Positions 50,185 through 58,615 of a stretch of 64,000 nt of DNA are shown in pieces. Made by a program: the position numbers and the translations under genes. The notes under the pieces were generated by a model that did not search any database, had not been told where the DNA came from, and saw nothing but the letters and a program-made list of their open reading frames with translations. Numbering within the stretch: the first letter of the stretch is position 1; every line of letters starts with the position of its first letter. Source of the DNA: Cellulomonas xiejunii (GTDB lineage Bacteria > Actinomycetota > Actinomycetes > Actinomycetales > Cellulomonadaceae); assembly GCF_024508315.1 (NCBI RefSeq), contig NZ_CP101987.1, positions 806,001 to 870,000 of the forward strand, given 5' to 3'.

Positions 50185-50449
50185 AGGGTGCCAGCGGCAC
50201 GACCAACGTGCGCGCTCGCTGGTCTTCGAGCCGAGAGCACCGACAATCAGCCCGATGCGAGCGGGTTCCACACCAGCACCCCCCTGCCGTACTCCTGCGT
50301 CACGAGCAGCACGTGCGCCGCAACGTCCCGCTGCATTGGACGCCCAGCGGGACCACGCGACGTGCTTCGAGACGTGGGTAAGGCAGCGAGCGGCGACGAG
50401 GCGATGACGCGCGGTGACTCCGTGCACCCCTCCCGATAGCCTCGGCCGC
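50185..50449. other. Short gap after the island's right end
   Basis: No gene is recognised. The stretch probably holds chromosomal DNA originally downstream of the tRNA, plus the promoter of the gene at 50450, with TAGCCT at 50437-50442 ending 7 nt before its GTG. Confidence 0.4.
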
Positions 50450-50927
50450 GTGGAGTTCGACTATCGCCTCACGGGCGTGGGCTGGGCCATAGCCCGGATC
50501 CGCGACGACCGGTCCGACGCGACCGTGACCGCGTCCTACCTGGACGACGCGCTCGGGGATCTCCTGGAGGCGGTCGGAGTCCTCCTCGAAGGCGACGACG
50601 AGGCGCGGTGCTCGTGGACCGAGGAGCCGGGCGAGTTCCGCTGGGTCTTCCACCGCGCAGGTTCCGACGTGAGTTCGGGTGTTGAGATTCCCTGGCATGT
50701 ACTCCGAGGAGCCCGACGGCTCCGGCGCGGTGGTGTTCGAGACTCACCAGCCGCTCCGCGACGTCGCACTCGCGATCACGACGGGGGCGCAGGCGGTCCT
50801 GGATGAGCACGGCGAGGACGGTTACCTGGAGCGCTGGGTCGAGCACCCCTTCCCGTCCGCGCGTCTCGCAGCGATCCGCACGTGGTTGAGCGGCGACCTG
50901 GCTGAGCCGTCCGCCCGTGGGGGCTGA
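50450..50927 (+). pseudogene. Conserved hypothetical gene split by a frameshift
   Basis: GTG at 50450 opens EFDYRLTGVGWAIARIRDDR and runs through ATVTASYLDDALGDLLEAVG and PGEFRWVFHRAGSDV. At about 50668-50672 one extra base moves the text to the next frame, VRVLRFPGMYSEEPDGSGAV. It then continues to HGEDGYLERWVEHPFPSARL and a stop at 50927. Joined, they make a coherent protein of about 158 residues of unknown function. The frameshift may be a real mutation or a sequence error. The stop overlaps the GTG of the next gene. A leaderless promoter precedes it. Confidence 0.65.
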
Positions 50928-51300
50928 CGACGTCGAGGACGCGTGGGACGTGGCAGCCGCCCGCTTCCGCGCCCTCGACGTCCCGGCAGCACGCCTGAAC
51001 CTCGCGCTCCTCAACGCCCTGCACCCCCGGTGGGCGGGCGCCGTGCGCCCGGACACCTCCATGCTCACGCTGCTGTTCACCCGCCCCGGCGAGACGGGGT
51101 ATGCGTTCAGCGAGCGCGTCGAGGTCCGGTGGGAGGCGGAGGACCGGGTGCGGATGGCGCTCGTCAGGGACGTCCCGCGTCGTGGCCTCGAGCGTCCGGG
51201 CGGACGGGTCGTCGTCGCGGGAGACTTCACCCGGCCGGAGAACGCCCTGCCCGCACTCGAGGCCCTGCTGCTCCAGCTCGCGTCGCCAGCTGACGGCTAG
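50917..51300 (+). CDS. Hypothetical protein
   Basis: This 127-residue soluble protein overlaps the 3' end of the frameshifted gene by 11 bp, suggesting coupling. It has the text RFRALDVPAARLNLALLNAL then HPRWAGAVRPDTSMLTLLFT and a beta-rich second half (ERVEVRWEAEDRVRMALVRD). No family is recognised. Start is GTG at 50917. Confidence 0.6.
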   Translation: MGADDVEDAWDVAAARFRALDVPAARLNLALLNALHPRWAGAVRPDTSMLTLLFTRPGETGYAFSERVEVRWEAEDRVRMALVRDVPRRGLERPGGRVVVAGDFTRPENALPALEALLLQLASPADG

Positions 51301-51313
51301 CGAGCGACCCGCC

Positions 51314-51703
51314 TCAGCCCTCGGCGATCGTGCGCTGGATGTCGGCACCCGAGGTGACGACGACCGCCGACTCACCGACGCCCTCGGGGAGGTTGGCGCG
51401 TGCCGCCTCGCTGCAGATCATCGGCGGCACGCCCGGGGCCATGAGCGTCATGTCGCCGGTCGCGGCGAGCTTGGCGACGAGGTCCCAGGCCTGCTGCCCG
51501 CTGATGTGGTTGACCATGAAGCCGTTGCCCGGATCGCCGATCCCGTACAGGTCGGCGGTCCCGTCGTCGAACTGCAGGAGCGCGAAGTCGGACTCGGGCT
51601 CCGTGCTCTTCACGTGGGGGGCGATGAGGTCACGGAGCGCGTCGCTGTCCGTCACCGCCAGCTCGCCGTCCACCATGCGCTGCACGAATACGTCGAAGCT
51701 CAT
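51314..51703 (-). CDS. Hypothetical protein, SMI1-neighbour-like small soluble protein
   Basis: This 129-residue protein begins MSFDVFVQRMVDGELAVTDS and contains FALLQFDDGTADLYGIGD and GFMVNHISGQQAWDLVAKLA, patterns seen in small actinobacterial proteins of unknown function. It has no membrane helix or signal. It is convergent with the previous gene across 13 bp. The start at 51703 is the first ATG. Confidence 0.7.
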   Translation of the reverse strand: MSFDVFVQRMVDGELAVTDSDALRDLIAPHVKSTEPESDFALLQFDDGTADLYGIGDPGNGFMVNHISGQQAWDLVAKLAATGDMTLMAPGVPPMICSEAARANLPEGVGESAVVVTSGADIQRTIAEG

Positions 51704-51751
51704 GCCTGGAGCGTCTCACCGGAAGGTCTGTCGACTCAAGGCGGCGCCCAC

Positions 51752-52381
51752 TCACCGTGCCAGCGTCCGCACCGCCGGCCCGAACATCTCGCGCACGGTC
51801 GCCGCGAGCAGGTCGAGCGCAGCACCGAGCCCGAGCTCGTCCTCGGACCACGCCTCCAGGACGCTGGCCAGGACGCCGCGCATCCCGTAGCCGACCGCCT
51901 GCGCGACCGCCCGGTTGCGCGGGCCGGTGTCGGTGGCGGAGGCCAGCACGTGCGACGCGATCAGCTCGGCCCAGCCCGAGACCAGCGGCCGCGCCCACGC
52001 GTGCGGGACCGTCGGGTCCTGCGCGAGGACCTGCAGGCGCAGCCGGTAGAACTCCCGGTCGGCGTCGTCGTACCGGATCGAGGCGCGGACGGCCTCGATG
52101 ACCTGCTCGAGCACGTCACCGCCCGCCGGGGCGTCGCGCAGGTGCTGGGCGACGACCTCCTGGTTGGCGGTGTAGTCGTCGCCGAGGACGTCGAGCTTGG
52201 TGGGGAAGTAGCGGAAGAACGTGTTGCGCCCGATGCCGGCGGCCTGGGCGATGCGCTCGACGCTCGTCGCCGCGTAGCCGTGGGCGGCGAACTCGCGCAT
52301 CGCGGCGTCGCGGATCGCGCGGTGGGTGGTGGCACGGGGTCGGCCGGGGCCCGGAGGAGGGGGCGGCTCGGGGGCGGTCAC
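51752..52381 (-). CDS. TetR-family transcriptional regulator
   Basis: This 209-residue regulator has a Pro-rich N-terminus, then helix-turn-helix AIRDAAMREFAAHGYAATSV and ERIAQAAGIGRNTFFRYFPT (residues 21-60). The ligand-binding domain follows (about 70-205). It is similar in its DNA-binding part to the mycofactocin-associated TetR group, but no mycofactocin genes are seen. It is divergent from the flavin oxidoreductase gene, so it probably represses it. Confidence 0.92.
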   Translation of the reverse strand: MTAPEPPPPPGPGRPRATTHRAIRDAAMREFAAHGYAATSVERIAQAAGIGRNTFFRYFPTKLDVLGDDYTANQEVVAQHLRDAPAGGDVLEQVIEAVRASIRYDDADREFYRLRLQVLAQDPTVPHAWARPLVSGWAELIASHVLASATDTGPRNRAVAQAVGYGMRGVLASVLEAWSEDELGLGAALDLLAATVREMFGPAVRTLAR

Positions 52382-52452
52382 GGCGGGTTCTCCTCCTGGC
52401 AGGTGAGGCCGACCTTATCGGGACGATGGACCCGAGCCGCTGTTTCGGGACG

Positions 52453-52475
52453 CCAGTACGTTTCCAGTACCGAAA
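52453..52475. promoter_or_regulatory. CCAGTAC direct repeat upstream of the oxidoreductase gene
   Basis: The stretch CCAGTACgttTCCAGTACCG holds two CCAGTAC copies about 10 bp apart in the 121-bp divergent gap with the TetR gene. It is a candidate TetR operator overlapping the oxidoreductase promoter. Confidence 0.35.
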
Positions 52476-52502
52476 ACTTCGGCCCGTACGAAGGAGTGCG
52501 TC

Positions 52503-54455
52503 ATGCTCTACCCCCACCTGTTCTCGCCGCTGACCGTCCGGGGTGTGACGCTCAAGAACCGGGTCGACTTCCCGGCCATGGCGACCAAGATGGGCGCCGA
52601 CGGCGGGTACGTGACCGACGCGCTCATCGACTACCACGTCGCCCGCGCCCGCGGCGGCTGCGGCCTGCTCACGGTCGAGGCGACCTCCGTGCACAAGCCG
52701 ACGGCGCCGCGCAACTTCATGTCGATCGCCGACGACTCCTACCTCGAGGGCTGGATCCGCTTCAACGAGGCCGTCCACGCCGCCGGCGGCAAGACGTGCA
52801 TCCAGCTGTGGCAGGGCGGCATCATCACGCCCGGGCAGGACCCGGCCACCTACGCCGTCATCCCCAGCGACATGCCGGTCGCGGCCGGTGTCGTCCTGCC
52901 CGGAGCGACCGTGGAGACGATCGCCGAGGTCGTGCAGGCGTGGGGCGAGGCGGCCGCGCGCGCGGTCGCGGCGGGCTTCGACGTCCTGGAGTTCCACGCC
53001 GGCCACAACTACTCCCCGGAGATGTTCCTCTCGCCCGGGTTCAACCACCGCACCGACGAGTACGGCGGCAGCGCGGAGAACCGCATGCGCTACCCGCTGG
53101 AGTGCATCGACGCGATCCGCGCAGCCATCCCGGACGACGTCCCGCTCATGATGCGCGTCTCCGCGGGCGACGACGGGGTCCCCGGCGGCAACACCGTCGA
53201 CGACGTCATCGCCTTCACCAAGGTCGCGCGTGAGCACGGCGTCGACATGGTCAACGTGTCCCGCGGCACGCCGATGAGCGTGAACCTGCAGGTCCCGACG
53301 ATGGACCACGACCGCGGGTTCAACGTCCACAACGCCGCCAAGTTCAAGGCGGGCACCGGCCTGGTCACCGTCGCCGTCGGCCGGATCAACGACCCGCAGC
53401 AGGCCGAGGACATCATCGCGTCGGGGCAGGCGGACATGGTCGTCATGGGCCGCGCCCAGATCGCCGACGCCGAGTTCTGCAACAAGGCCATGGCGGGCGA
53501 GGAGTGGCGGATCATCCGCTGCATCGGCTGCAACCAGGGCTGCTTCGACCGGATCGCGTCCGCGAACGCCGCGACCTTCCCGCACATCTCCTGCCTGCAG
53601 AACCCGGCCGTGGGACGCGAGGCGGAGTTCCGGATCCCCAAGACCGACAACCCCCGCACGGTCCTCATCGCCGGCGGCGGCATCGGCGGCATGGAGGCCG
53701 CCGAGCGCCTGCACGCGCTGGGGCACAAGCCGATCCTCTGCGAGGCGTCGGCGAGGCTCGGCGGGCAGTTCTACATGGCCGGGCTCGCCCCGCGGAAGCA
53801 GGAGATGAGCGACGCGGCGCTCAGCCGTGCCAGCACGCTCGAGCACTTCGGCGTGGACGTGCGGCTGAGCACGCCCGTGACGCCGGAGCTCATCGACCAG
53901 GTCGCCCCCGACGAGGTGATCATCGCGATCGGCTCGACCCCCATCACCCTGGACCTCGAGGGCTCCGACCAGAACTCCGTCATCGACACCGAGACGGTCC
54001 TGACGGGCTACTCCCAGCTCGCGGGCGACGTCGTGGTCATCGGAGGCGGGCTCGTCGGCCTCGAGGTCGCCGAGTACCTCGCCCAGAACGACCCGCGGGT
54101 CACGTCCGTCACGGTCGTCGAGATGGGCTCCGAGGTGGGCCGCGACCTGGGCATGCTGCGCAAGCAGGAGGTCCTCAAGCACCTCGCCCTGCACGAGGTC
54201 ACGACGGTCGTGGACACCCGCTGCCTGCGGATCAACGCCGAGGGCGTCGTCGTCGAGCACGACGGCGAGGTCTCGACGATCCCCGCCACCGGCGTCGTCG
54301 TCGCTGTCGGCTCGCGCTCCCTGGACACCACCGAGCTCACCGACCACTGCCTGGCCAGGAAGATCCCGTTCCACATCATCGGCGACGCACGCTCCCCGCG
54401 GCGCGCGATCGACGCCGTCGCCGAGGCCGCGGAGGTCGCGATCTCGATGCGGTGA
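52503..54455 (+). CDS. NADH:flavin oxidoreductase / 2,4-dienoyl-CoA reductase-like (FMN, 4Fe-4S, FAD)
   Basis: This 650-residue three-domain enzyme begins with an Old Yellow Enzyme-type TIM barrel binding FMN (LFSPLTVRGVTLKNRVDFPA, HAGHNYSPEMFLSPGFNHRT, ending VVMGRAQIADAEF). A 4Fe-4S site follows (CIGCNQGCFDRI and SCLQNP, near residue 340-375). The FAD/NAD(P) domain has VLIAGGGIGGMEAAERL at about 384-400 and VVVIGGGLVGLEVAEYLA. It resembles FadH and the mycofactocin-linked OYE group. It probably reduces an enoyl or enone substrate using NAD(P)H. The substrate is unknown. Confidence 0.93.
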   Translation: MLYPHLFSPLTVRGVTLKNRVDFPAMATKMGADGGYVTDALIDYHVARARGGCGLLTVEATSVHKPTAPRNFMSIADDSYLEGWIRFNEAVHAAGGKTCIQLWQGGIITPGQDPATYAVIPSDMPVAAGVVLPGATVETIAEVVQAWGEAAARAVAAGFDVLEFHAGHNYSPEMFLSPGFNHRTDEYGGSAENRMRYPLECIDAIRAAIPDDVPLMMRVSAGDDGVPGGNTVDDVIAFTKVAREHGVDMVNVSRGTPMSVNLQVPTMDHDRGFNVHNAAKFKAGTGLVTVAVGRINDPQQAEDIIASGQADMVVMGRAQIADAEFCNKAMAGEEWRIIRCIGCNQGCFDRIASANAATFPHISCLQNPAVGREAEFRIPKTDNPRTVLIAGGGIGGMEAAERLHALGHKPILCEASARLGGQFYMAGLAPRKQEMSDAALSRASTLEHFGVDVRLSTPVTPELIDQVAPDEVIIAIGSTPITLDLEGSDQNSVIDTETVLTGYSQLAGDVVVIGGGLVGLEVAEYLAQNDPRVTSVTVVEMGSEVGRDLGMLRKQEVLKHLALHEVTTVVDTRCLRINAEGVVVEHDGEVSTIPATGVVVAVGSRSLDTTELTDHCLARKIPFHIIGDARSPRRAIDAVAEAAEVAISMR

Positions 54456-54590
54456 CGCGCGTGGCGCCCGGTCAGCCGAACACCGTCGTGCTCGCGCTAC
54501 GGTTCGGCGGATCGGTCACGGCCGCCCGGATGATGGGAGGGAGCGTCGATGCTCCTGCCGACACCCCGTCCGCACCGCAGCTCCCGAGGC

Positions 54591-54953
54591 ATGACGGTGT
54601 GGCGCGTCAGTAGCCGCACGGCCCTCGCACTCGTCGCCGTCGTGCTGGCGGTCGGGTGCGAGGGGCCGAGCATCGAGGCGGAGGTGCGCAACGAGTCGGG
54701 CAGGGACGGGCTCACGGCCGTCGTCGTCGATGCGCAGGGGCTGGACTCGTTCACGAGCACCATGGAGGAGGTCGCCTACCTCGACACCCAGTGGGTCGAC
54801 CGCGAGCTTCAGTGCCTCGTCGAGGAGGACGGGCACCTCGAGATCCGCGACGCCGACGGCGACGTGATCGTCCGGCACGACTTCGCCGACCGGCCCGTGT
54901 GCGACGGCGACGTGGGCGTCCTGGGTGAGGACGGCACGCTCACCTGGGAGTAG
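54591..54953 (+). CDS. Small lipoprotein
   Basis: This 120-residue protein has a lipoprotein signal (MTVWRVSSRTALALVAVVLA, lipobox LAVGC with the Cys at about residue 23). A small beta-rich body follows (EVRNESGRDGLTAVVVDAQG, QWVDRELQCLVEEDGHLEIR, VCDGDVGVLGE) with two further Cys residues that could pair. The function is unknown. The ATG at 54591 was chosen because the signal peptide starts there. Confidence 0.75.
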   Translation: MTVWRVSSRTALALVAVVLAVGCEGPSIEAEVRNESGRDGLTAVVVDAQGLDSFTSTMEEVAYLDTQWVDRELQCLVEEDGHLEIRDADGDVIVRHDFADRPVCDGDVGVLGEDGTLTWE

Positions 54954-55007
54954 TCACGCCAGGTCGGCGAACGAGTCCTCGCCCGCATGTACCCGGAGGT
55001 TCGGTCG

Positions 55008-55247
55008 TCATGTCCACGCACCCCGTCGTCGACGCACGGCGATGCGGGTGCCGACGGCGATGTTGACCGCCCCCACGACGAGCGGAAGCATCCCCTCGGC
55101 GCCACCGGGAGTCGCCGGGAGCGCAGCGCCGCCGGCGAAGGCGACGGCCCCGCACACGAGCAGACCGGGCAGTCTCTCCACGTCGGAGCATCCGCACACC
55201 GCACACCGCACGCAGTGCCTGAGTCTGCGCCCCGCAGGCCGCAGCAT
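55008..55247 (-). CDS. Possible small two-helix membrane protein
   Basis: This 79-residue frame reads CVRCAVCGCSDVERLPGLLV at its start and then two hydrophobic stretches (LLVCGAVAFAGGAALP and MLPLVVGAVNIAVGTRIAV) before RRRRGAWT. The four clustered Cys residues recall a zinc-binding motif. A GTG at 55181 (VERLPG) would exclude them. Codon pattern is acceptable, but no family is recognised. Confidence 0.35.
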   Translation of the reverse strand: MLRPAGRRLRHCVRCAVCGCSDVERLPGLLVCGAVAFAGGAALPATPGGAEGMLPLVVGAVNIAVGTRIAVRRRRGAWT

Positions 55248-55489
55248 GCGGGGAGCGTGGTTCCTTGACGTCCCCCGTGACCCTCCTTACCGTGTCACCC
55301 ACTCGGCCTAGTGAACGTTCTCCGTCGACGACGACGTCGGCGCCTGCCCGTGGACCGCAACGGCTGTCCCGGGTGGCTGCTGGTGATCGTTCGCGACCGG
55401 TGGACCCCTCGGGCGGGTGGTGAAGATGCCAGCAGGCGGGGGGTCGCCCCTCGCCGCGCCGGCTCCGGTGCAGGTTCGAAGGGGGATCG
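55248..55489. other. Intergenic region and xylanase leader
   Basis: No gene is seen. The right end carries GAAGGGGG just before the xylanase ATG at 55490, a good Shine-Dalgarno sequence. No CelR-type operator is visible. Confidence 0.4.
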
Positions 55490-57433
55490 ATGATCGATCG
55501 AGGGACCACACAAGGAAGCGGCGGAGCGCCGACGGCGGGTCTGCGCGGTGCCCGGCGGCGGGCGGCGCGGTGGCTGGGGACCGGGGTCGCGATCGTCGTC
55601 GCGAGCGTCGGCCTCGGCGCCCCGGCCCAGGCGGTGGTCGCGCAGACCTACGAGGTCGAGATCCGCGCGGCCAAGCACGGGACCGTCACCGGCGCGGGCA
55701 GCTACGAGGCAGGCGAGACCGTCCAGCTGACGGCGACCCCGCGCGAGGGTCACGTCTGGGGCGGGTGGACGTCGGCCGACCTGGAGTGGATCGGCGCGCG
55801 CGTCGACTCCTTCACGATGCCGGAGCACGACGTCGTCCTCGAGACGTCGTTCCGCAAGGCGATCAGGCCGCTCAAGGACGTCTACCGCGACTACTTCGAC
55901 GTCGGCAACATCTACTCCCATCCCGGCACGTACGCCGAGGGGTCTCCGAACTCGGCGACGATCGACCGGCACTACAACGTCATGACGGCCGAGAACAACA
56001 TGAAGCCGGACCAGCTGCTGCCGAACGACAACATCGACCCCGAGACCGGTGAGTTCACCTTCACCTTCGACGCGGCCGACGCGTTCGTCGACGAGACGCT
56101 GGCACGCGGGATGAAGGTCCACGGGCACGTGCTCGTCTGGCACGGCCAGTCGCCGGCCCGCATCAACAGCGGCACCACGGGCGGCACCCGCGCCCAGGCC
56201 AAGGCCAACATGGAGCGGTACATCGAGGAGGTGCTCACGCACTTCCAGGGCCGCACCGTGTCCTGGGACGTCGTGAACGAGGCGTTCGTCGACGGGCTCG
56301 CGGAGTTCGACCCCGCGACGCAGGACTGGCGGGACTTCCTGCGCGGCGGCCCCAACGGCGGCTTCTCGCGCTGGTACAGCTCCTACGCGAACGGCGCCGA
56401 CACCGCGGCGGGCGAGCACCCGGCCGACTTCCTCTACGACGCGTTCGTCTTCGCGCGCACGTACGGGCCGGAGACGCGCCTGGAGTACAACGACTTCAAC
56501 GTCTTCCAGTCCGAGGGCAAGGCGCAGGCCATCATCGCGATGGCCACCGACCTCAACGAGCGGTACGCCGCCGAGCACCCCGAGGACCCGCGCCCGCTCG
56601 TCGAGGCCATCGGCATGCAGTCGCACAACTACATCAACCAGACGCCCGCGTTCGCGTGCTCCGACCTCACGCGGCTGCCGCGGCTCGTGGACGACGCCGC
56701 GGCGGAGTGGCAGCCGGGGGCGTGCTCGAACGAGGCGTCCGTGGAGCGCTCGATCCAGCTGATCACCGAGGCGGGCTTCTCGGTGAGCATCAGCGAGCTC
56801 GACCTGCAGGTGTGGGAGGCGTGGAACGGCCAGCCGGAGGGTGACGACCGGGCGGCGTACCGCGACCTGACCGACCCGTCCGTCAAGGACCGCATCTCGC
56901 GTGAGGGGTTCACCTACTGGGAGGGCAAGATCACCAACCGGGCCGAGCTGGAGAAGATCCAGGCCCAGCGGTTCGCTGAGTACTTCGCGGTCTACAAGAA
57001 GTACTCGACCGACATCAACCGGGTGACGTTCTGGGGCCTGACGGACCAGCTGAGCTGGCGGTCCACCCACAACCCGTTGATCTTCAACAGCGACTTCTCC
57101 GAGAAGCTGGGGGCGGTGGCCGTCGCCGACCCCGAGAAGTGGCTGGGCCTGCGCCATCAGGTGACCGACACCTCCGCGCTCGAGGCGGCGCTCGCGACCG
57201 TCGCGGAGCTCGACCTGCGGGGGCACACCTACACGGGCAAGAGCGTCGCCGCGGTGAAGAAGGCCGAGGCCCGCGCCAAGGCCGTCCTCGCCCACGGCGG
57301 CCCGCAGGCCAAGGTGAACGAGGCGACCGCCGCGCTGCTCGACGCGGTCGCCGCGCTCGAGCCGAAGCCCACCAAGCCGCCGAAGCCGACCAAGCCGCCG
57401 AAGCCGCCGAAGCCCGGCCACCCCCGGTCCTGA
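55490..57433 (+). CDS. Secreted GH10 endo-1,4-beta-xylanase with InlB-type N-terminal repeat
   Basis: This 647-residue enzyme has an Arg-rich signal peptide (about 1-47, ending LGAPAQA). A short InlB B-repeat/Bacterial repeat domain follows (about 52-120: VEIRAAKHGTVTGAGSYEAG, WGGWTSADLEWIGARV). The GH10 domain spans about 125-545, with the acid/base Glu in SWDVVNEAFVDG and the nucleophile Glu in SVSISELDLQVWE. KVHGHVLVWHGQ and TFWGLTDQLSW are also typical. A FIVAR-like helix pair follows (TYTGKSVAAVKKAEARAKAV), then a tail of KPTKPPK repeats. No cellulose-binding module or sorting signal is present. Confidence 0.93.
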   Translation: MIDRGTTQGSGGAPTAGLRGARRRAARWLGTGVAIVVASVGLGAPAQAVVAQTYEVEIRAAKHGTVTGAGSYEAGETVQLTATPREGHVWGGWTSADLEWIGARVDSFTMPEHDVVLETSFRKAIRPLKDVYRDYFDVGNIYSHPGTYAEGSPNSATIDRHYNVMTAENNMKPDQLLPNDNIDPETGEFTFTFDAADAFVDETLARGMKVHGHVLVWHGQSPARINSGTTGGTRAQAKANMERYIEEVLTHFQGRTVSWDVVNEAFVDGLAEFDPATQDWRDFLRGGPNGGFSRWYSSYANGADTAAGEHPADFLYDAFVFARTYGPETRLEYNDFNVFQSEGKAQAIIAMATDLNERYAAEHPEDPRPLVEAIGMQSHNYINQTPAFACSDLTRLPRLVDDAAAEWQPGACSNEASVERSIQLITEAGFSVSISELDLQVWEAWNGQPEGDDRAAYRDLTDPSVKDRISREGFTYWEGKITNRAELEKIQAQRFAEYFAVYKKYSTDINRVTFWGLTDQLSWRSTHNPLIFNSDFSEKLGAVAVADPEKWLGLRHQVTDTSALEAALATVAELDLRGHTYTGKSVAAVKKAEARAKAVLAHGGPQAKVNEATAALLDAVAALEPKPTKPPKPTKPPKPPKPGHPRS

Positions 57434-57592
57434 CGGCGGGCGACGAGGCCGAGGCCCTCGCGGGCTCCGGGGCGAGAACGCTCCGGACGCCCACGGGGGC
57501 CTCGGCCTTCGCGTGCCCACGCACTGGCCACCGCCGTGCACGCTCCGGCCGGTCAGGGGAGGATGGGGTCTCCGTGACCTGGAGGCGTGTGA

Positions 57593-58615
57593 GTGGCAGG
57601 CAACGCGACAACGACATTCCGCAACGCGGCCCTGCTGTCCCTGGCCGCCGTCACACCCGACCGTGTGACCACGTCCGCGGAGCTCGACGGCCGGCTGCGG
57701 CCCGTCCTGGAGCGGCTGCGGCTGCCGACAGGGCTGCTCGAGCGCATCGCCGGCGTCCACGAGCGCCGCAACTGGGCGCAGGGGCAGAGCTTCGACGCCG
57801 CGACCATCGAGGCGGGCGCGAAGGCGCTCGCCGAGGCCGGCGTCGACCGCGGGCGGATCGGCCTGATCGTCAACACGTCGGTCACGCGGCCGCACCTCGA
57901 GCCGTCCGTCGCGGTGCGCATGCACCACGGCCTGGGCCTGCCGTCGTCGGCCGTGAACTTCGACATCGCGAACGCGTGCCTCGGGTTCGTCAACGGCATG
58001 AGCCTCGCGGCCCAGCTCATCGACGCCGGGCAGATCGAGTACGCGCTGGTCGTCGACGGCGAGGACGCCGACGAGGTCCAGCACAACACCGTCGCGCGGC
58101 TGTCCCGCGAGGGCACGACGCGCGCGGACTTCATGCGCGAGTTCCCCACCCTCACGCTCGGCTCGGGCGCCGCCGCCGCGGTCCTCGGGCCCGCCGACGC
58201 GCACCCCTCCGGGCACCGCCTGCTGGGCGGCGTGACCCGCGCCGCGACGCAGTTCAACGAGCTGTGCGTCGGCGGGGTCAACGGCATGTACACGGACGCG
58301 AAGGCGCTGCTGCGCGGCGGCATGCAGCTCGTCATGGCCGCGTGGGAGGAGGCCCGCGAGCACTTCGAGTGGTCCCACATGGACCGCTACGTGATGCACC
58401 AGGTCTCCGACGTCCACACCGACGCCATCATCAAGGCGGCGAAGCTCGACCGGGCGCGCGTGCCGCTGACGTACCCGCGGTTCGGCAACGTCGGGCCGGC
58501 GTCCATCCCGATCACGCTCGCCCACGAGGCGTCGAGCCTGACGCCGGGGGACCGCGTTCTGCTCATGGGCGTGGGCTCCGGGATCAACACCGCGATGCTG
58601 GAGCTCGCCTGGTGA
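57593..58615 (+). CDS. oleA: OleA, acyl-CoA condensing thiolase (long-chain olefin synthesis)
   Basis: This 340-residue thiolase-superfamily enzyme condenses two fatty acyl-CoAs to a beta-keto acid. The catalytic Cys is in NFDIANACLGFVNGMS, the His in RYVMHQVSD, and the Asn in RFGNVGPASIPITLAHEA. HERRNWAQGQSFDAATIEAG is typical of OleA rather than FabH. Downstream oleBC and oleD overlap or abut it, completing the pathway. The GTG start at 57593 was chosen from the family length. The operon appears to begin here. Confidence 0.94.
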   Translation: MAGNATTTFRNAALLSLAAVTPDRVTTSAELDGRLRPVLERLRLPTGLLERIAGVHERRNWAQGQSFDAATIEAGAKALAEAGVDRGRIGLIVNTSVTRPHLEPSVAVRMHHGLGLPSSAVNFDIANACLGFVNGMSLAAQLIDAGQIEYALVVDGEDADEVQHNTVARLSREGTTRADFMREFPTLTLGSGAAAAVLGPADAHPSGHRLLGGVTRAATQFNELCVGGVNGMYTDAKALLRGGMQLVMAAWEEAREHFEWSHMDRYVMHQVSDVHTDAIIKAAKLDRARVPLTYPRFGNVGPASIPITLAHEASSLTPGDRVLLMGVGSGINTAMLELAW

